Source: JAWOGN01 sp046496815 (GTDB lineage: Bacteria; Desulfobacterota; DSM-4660; Desulfatiglandales; Desulfatiglandaceae). Taken from it: a stretch of DNA of 8,256 nucleotides. A program made the position numbers and the translations under genes. Shown here piece by piece: positions 6,329 to 8,256 of the stretch. The stretch covers positions 1 to 8,256 of the forward strand of contig JAWOGN010000289.1 of the NCBI GenBank assembly GCA_046496815.1, written 5' to 3'. Each line of letters opens with the position of its first letter. The first letter of the stretch is position 1. Under the pieces are notes generated by a model that worked only from the letters and a program-made list of their open reading frames with translations, made no database searches and had not been told where the DNA came from.

Positions 6329-6420
6329 ATTTCTTCGGCACCCTGCGAACGCACAACGAGAACCAATGGGGTCTCCGACAGCAGGTTGCAATCCCCTGCG
6401 CAGGGCTTGCCGAACGAAGT
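6329..6420. other. Cloverleaf-like three-way-junction inverted repeat (possible structured RNA)
   Basis: Pairing 6331-6347 with 6399-6418 gives 17 Watson-Crick pairs with only two small bulges: C6415, and 6406-6407. The blocks are TTC/GAA, TTCGGCA/TGCCGAA and CCCTGCG/CGCAGGG. Inside the 51-base loop there are two further stems. One is GAGA(A)CC/GGTCTC (6358-6364 with 6370-6375, one bulged A). The other is CAGG/CCTG (6382-6385 with 6395-6398). This makes a three-way junction. It does not match tRNA (no T-loop consensus, no anticodon arm), SRP RNA, tmRNA or 6S RNA as I know them. The transcribed strand is unknown: on the minus strand it lies between hbd and the receiver gene, and on the plus strand a TACAAT box (6302-6307) lies upstream without a good -35. 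Confidence 0.45.
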
Positions 6421-6431
6421 CAAATTCCGAT

Positions 6432-6484
6432 CATGCATCATTTGAGAATCCGCCCGTTGATGCATGTCATGGATTCTCATGACA
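6432..6484. other. Interleaved inverted repeats, pseudoknot-like or alternative hairpins
   Basis: Three perfect inverted repeats overlap within 53 bases. A is CATGCATCA (6432-6440) with TGATGCATG (6458-6466). B is TGAGAATCC (6443-6451) with GGATTCTCA (6471-6479). C is TGTCATG (6465-6471) with CATGACA (6478-6484). A and B interleave, the geometry of an H-type pseudoknot. C shares bases with both, so forming C disrupts B and the end of A, the layout of a switch. It lies 13 bp beyond the cloverleaf-like element, and another 6-bp hairpin follows (ACGGAC/GTCCGT, 6516-6537). No open frame in the region has a ribosome site. Confidence 0.5.
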
Positions 6485-6542
6485 AATGGAAGGCAGAGCG
6501 TCCGGGTTGGTCTCAACGGACTATCTCGCCGGTCCGTACGAT

Positions 6543-6559
6543 AAAAAAGCCATCAGGCC
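6543..6559 (-). terminator. Weak intrinsic-terminator-like signal after hbd
   Basis: Reading the minus strand just beyond the hbd stop, GCC-TGAT-GGC is followed at once by T6 (6548-6543). The stem is only 3 GC pairs plus a possible G-U, so efficiency would be low. Position and U-tract still suit the end of the hbd transcript. Confidence 0.3.
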
Positions 6560-6569
6560 AATCGACAGT

Positions 6570-7418
6570 TCAATAATCGTAAAATCCCTTCCCCGTTTTT
6601 CTGCCGAGCCAACCGGCATCGACATATTTCTTCAAAAGCGGACACGGACGGTATTTGTCATCTCCCAGCCCCGATTTAAGCACTTCCATGATCGCCAGAC
6701 ACGTATCCAGACCAATCAAATCCGCCAAGGCCAGAGGTCCCATGGGATGATTCATCCCCAGTTTCATCACCTGATCGATATCGCCGGGGGTACCGACGCC
6801 TTCGAACACGGCGTAAACAGCCTCGTTGATCATCGGCAAAAGAACTCGGTTGCTAATGAAGCCCGGGAAATCATTGGCCGGCACAGGCGTCTTTTCCATT
6901 TTCAGGGCGAGGTCGTGCGTCGCCCGGAACGTTTCATCACTTGTTGCCAGACCCTTAATGATTTCAACGAGTTTCATCAGAGGAACCGGATTCATGAAAT
7001 GCATACCGATAACCTGCCTCGGTCTTTTTGTCGCGCCTGCGATCTTCGTAATAGAAATTGAAGAGGTGTTTGACGATAAGATCACACTTTCCCTGCAAGT
7101 TTCATCCAAGTCTTTGAAAATCCCAAGCTTCAGGCTTTCATTTTCTGTCGCCGCCTCCACCACAAAATCCGCTTTTGCCATGTCCCCCAGGGACGTCGAA
7201 CCTTCTATCCTGCTCAAAACCTCATTTTTGCCTGCTTCCGTGATCTTCTCTTTCTTGATCATTCTCTCCAAGCTTTTTTCAATTGCAGAAAAGCCATTTT
7301 CCACAAATTCATCCTTAATGTCATTCATGACAACAGCCATTCCAAATTGCGCAGCGACCTGAGCAATACCGGACCCCATCTGTCCTGCGCCTACAACACC
7401 CAAGGTTTCTATCTCCAT
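6570..7418 (-). CDS. hbd: 3-hydroxybutyryl-CoA dehydrogenase
   Basis: Cytoplasmic enzyme of 282 residues, the standard length of bacterial Hbd, that interconverts acetoacetyl-CoA and 3-hydroxybutyryl-CoA with NAD(P)H in butyrate/crotonate metabolism and beta-oxidation. The N-terminal Rossmann fold shows GVVGAGQMGSGIAQ (7-20). Catalytic and substrate residues expected by family spacing are all present: S119 (SNTSS), H140 (GMHFMNPVP), E152 (VEII) and N190 (GFISNR). The C-terminal domain ends with GRKTGKGFYDY, typical of the family. The start ATG at 7418 follows AGGAGGA (7428-7434) by 9 bases. No crotonase, thiolase or acyl-CoA dehydrogenase gene is adjacent in the window, so it is not part of a visible operon. 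PaaH or FadB-like naming would also fit; the reaction assignment is firm, the pathway is not. Confidence 0.93.
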   Translation of the reverse strand: MEIETLGVVGAGQMGSGIAQVAAQFGMAVVMNDIKDEFVENGFSAIEKSLERMIKKEKITEAGKNEVLSRIEGSTSLGDMAKADFVVEAATENESLKLGIFKDLDETCRESVILSSNTSSISITKIAGATKRPRQVIGMHFMNPVPLMKLVEIIKGLATSDETFRATHDLALKMEKTPVPANDFPGFISNRVLLPMINEAVYAVFEGVGTPGDIDQVMKLGMNHPMGPLALADLIGLDTCLAIMEVLKSGLGDDKYRPCPLLKKYVDAGWLGRKTGKGFYDY

Positions 7419-7648
7419 GCTCGATGATCCTCCTCAGTCCTGTTCTTGTAAACACCTTCCGATTTCAGTCCTCGCAGGGACACCGCCCGGCATTCGATCC
7501 GAAGTAATACCATCGGGTTCAGCGGAATCTCCTGCGGAAAACGATCGAAAATCGCAGGGTACTCACATTTCACGCCATGCCTTTCGGTTTCCGGGTGGTG
7601 TTCCCACCAAAAGAATACTTCCCCGGTAAAACATTCGAGAAAAGCCAT
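7409..7648 (-). CDS. Possible small ORF overlapping the hbd start, function unknown
   Basis: A 79-codon frame whose stop TAG (7409-7411) lies 10 bases inside hbd, so the hbd start is embedded in its last codons, as in translational coupling. Codon choice looks coding-like (many GAA, CTG, GTG, CCG) and the product is rich in aromatic and charged residues (FFWWEHHPETERHG, FDRFPQEIPLNPM). Against it: the ATG at 7648 has only AGGG directly adjoining it as a ribosome site, the strong AGGAGGA lies inside this ORF and already serves hbd, and I recognise no family. It could be a decayed gene, a leader peptide or chance. Confidence 0.25.
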   Translation of the reverse strand: MAFLECFTGEVFFWWEHHPETERHGVKCEYPAIFDRFPQEIPLNPMVLLRIECRAVSLRGLKSEGVYKNRTEEDHRAWR

Positions 7649-7785
7649 CCCTATTTCTTCTGGGAAATGCCCGATGCAATCCTGAAATCAACCGGTTCCA
7701 CATTTACATATGATTTGATAAAATCACAAGGTTTAATTTATGTTAGGATAGAGAAGATTGTGGGTCACAGAGGAGGGCTGGAAAC
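7649..7785 (+). promoter_or_regulatory. Gap with candidate promoter for the Nfu-N-like gene
   Basis: An AT-rich stretch near 7700-7745 precedes the gene at 7786. TTGATA (7715-7720, five of six) with TATGTT (7739-7744, four of six) at an 18-bp spacing is the best sigma70-type pair I see; TTTACA at 7703 has no matching -10. No operator palindrome is evident. Confidence 0.3.
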
Positions 7786-8118
7786 ATGTCGGAATGGAAG
7801 GTCAGGGTCTATCACCATCCAAATCGAGAAATCAGATCATTCCTGACAGACCGGGAAATCTCCGCCCCTCGCGTCGAAAAACTTAGAAAGCCCCTGAACA
7901 AAGCGTGGAAGGAATCCTTGGAACCTCTCGGCATCATCGGGGCCCAGGTTGTAAAAGAAATCATGGCGATTCAGGGGGTTCATGAAATTCAAATCAAGCC
8001 GAAAGAGGTTCGCATCATAAAGGAGGCCGCGTGCTCCTGGGAAGCAATCGAAGAAAGAATCATTGAGATCATCGTAAGGGCTTTGAAGCGAAAACAGATC
8101 CGCCTGGTAAAAGCCTAG
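7786..8118 (+). CDS. Small protein with NifU/Nfu N-terminal-like domain
   Basis: A soluble 110-residue protein. Residues about 50-103 follow the pattern of the Nfu N-terminal (scaffold) domain: a helix ending IMAIQGVHEIQI, a strand EVRIIKE, then a tryptophan and helix in SWEAIEERIIEIIVRAL. Family members use this domain next to the CxxC-bearing Nfu domain that carries iron-sulfur clusters. Here that second domain is absent and the only cysteine is C83, so the protein cannot bind a cluster by the usual motif and may be an accessory or partner-binding form. The first 48 residues are basic and charged (HHPNREIRSFL, RVEKLRKPLNKAWKE). The start ATG 7786 has AGGAGG (7771-7776) 9 bases upstream. The stop is 4 bp before the palindromic element at 8123. 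The assignment rests on pattern resemblance only. Confidence 0.6.
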   Translation: MSEWKVRVYHHPNREIRSFLTDREISAPRVEKLRKPLNKAWKESLEPLGIIGAQVVKEIMAIQGVHEIQIKPKEVRIIKEAACSWEAIEERIIEIIVRALKRKQIRLVKA

Positions 8119-8122
8119 GAGA

Positions 8123-8256
8123 CTGTCCGAGAATGAGGAATTTTTTTCAAGATCAAGGAAGGCGAAAATTATAACCACAGGAATACATTTAAGTATTTCG
8201 AGGATTATAATTTGAGCCTGACACAGAGATTGGGGAAAATAGCCATTCTCGGACAG
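8123..8256. mobile_element. MITE-like palindromic element, 134 bp, with 13-bp terminal inverted repeats
   Basis: CTGTCCGAGAATG (8123-8135) is the exact reverse complement of CATTCTCGGACAG (8244-8256). Inner arms pair around the same axis (8189.5): GGC/GCC (8161-8163 with 8216-8218), AAATTATAA/TTATAATTT (8166-8174 with 8205-8213) and AATAC/GTATT (8182-8186 with 8193-8197). The whole unit is therefore a long imperfect palindrome rather than just two end repeats. No transposase is encoded, so it fits a non-autonomous foldback/MITE element. The right end is the last base of the window, so a target duplication cannot be examined. It follows the Nfu-N-like stop codon by 4 bp and could form that gene's 3' end. 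Confidence 0.75.

Noticed and set aside
6318..6391. Possible integron attC site, suggested by GTTGCAA and TTGCAAC around a palindrome
   Set aside because: The core site consensus GTTRRRY is not met and no integrase or cassette structure is present.
6334..6414. Possible tRNA, because a 7-bp closing stem spans 81 bases
   Set aside because: There is no T-loop consensus, anticodon arm or D-loop on either strand; inner stems are in the wrong places.
6313..6576. Short open frames on both strands across the structured gap upstream of the receiver gene
   Set aside because: Neither has a ribosome site, and both are laid over strong inverted repeats, which better explain the sequence constraint.
6486..7061. 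A 191-codon plus-strand open frame
   Set aside because: It lies antisense to the well-supported hbd gene and has no ribosome site or recognisable protein character.
8146..8256. An open plus-strand frame (KEGENYNH... to window end) through the palindromic element
   Set aside because: No start codon or ribosome site after the in-frame stop at 8134, and it crosses a self-complementary element; chance is more likely.

Overview
The window (about 50% G+C in the genes, with AT-rich gaps) reads as an ordinary chromosomal segment of a Gram-negative anaerobe. The best guess is a member of the Desulfobacterota (former Deltaproteobacteria). This rests on the gene mix and protein style: a J-domain/MinD-type ATPase, a PilZ-like small protein, a stand-alone receiver protein, a 3-hydroxybutyryl-CoA dehydrogenase and a small Nfu-N-like protein. 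Short palindromic elements scattered between monocistronic genes also fit. The taxonomy is inference; no rRNA or other marker is present.

Layout, left to right. Positions 1-687 (+) hold the C-terminal part of a PiT-family anion transporter, cut by the window edge. A PilZ-like gene (802-1170, -) ends at a strong intrinsic terminator (743-772). It is transcribed divergently from a J-domain plus MinD/ParA-like ATPase gene (1659-3089, +), with a 488-bp AT-rich control region between them. Positions 3101-3229 hold a probable relict palindromic element and a REP-like hairpin. Next come a glyoxalase II-like metallo-hydrolase (3319-3975, +), a convergent 100-residue protein of unknown function (4006-4308, -), an EamA/DMT permease (4694-5620, -) and a stand-alone response-regulator receiver protein (5859-6227, -).

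Positions 6261-6569 have no convincing gene but are dense in base-pairing potential. There is a bulged 17-bp stem closing a three-way junction (6331-6418). It is followed by interleaved and mutually exclusive inverted repeats (6432-6484). I regard this as the best candidate for an undescribed structured RNA or regulatory element. It is followed by 3-hydroxybutyryl-CoA dehydrogenase (6570-7418, -), a doubtful small ORF overlapping its start, and an Nfu-N-like protein gene (7786-8118, +). The window ends in a 134-bp MITE-like palindrome (8123-8256) with perfect 13-bp terminal inverted repeats.

The genes do not form one pathway; most appear to be single-gene transcription units. The only pair with a suggested link is the divergent PilZ-like/ATPase pair, which could belong to a surface-polarity or motility module (inference). 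No CRISPR array, tRNA, rRNA, transposase or classical defence system is seen.
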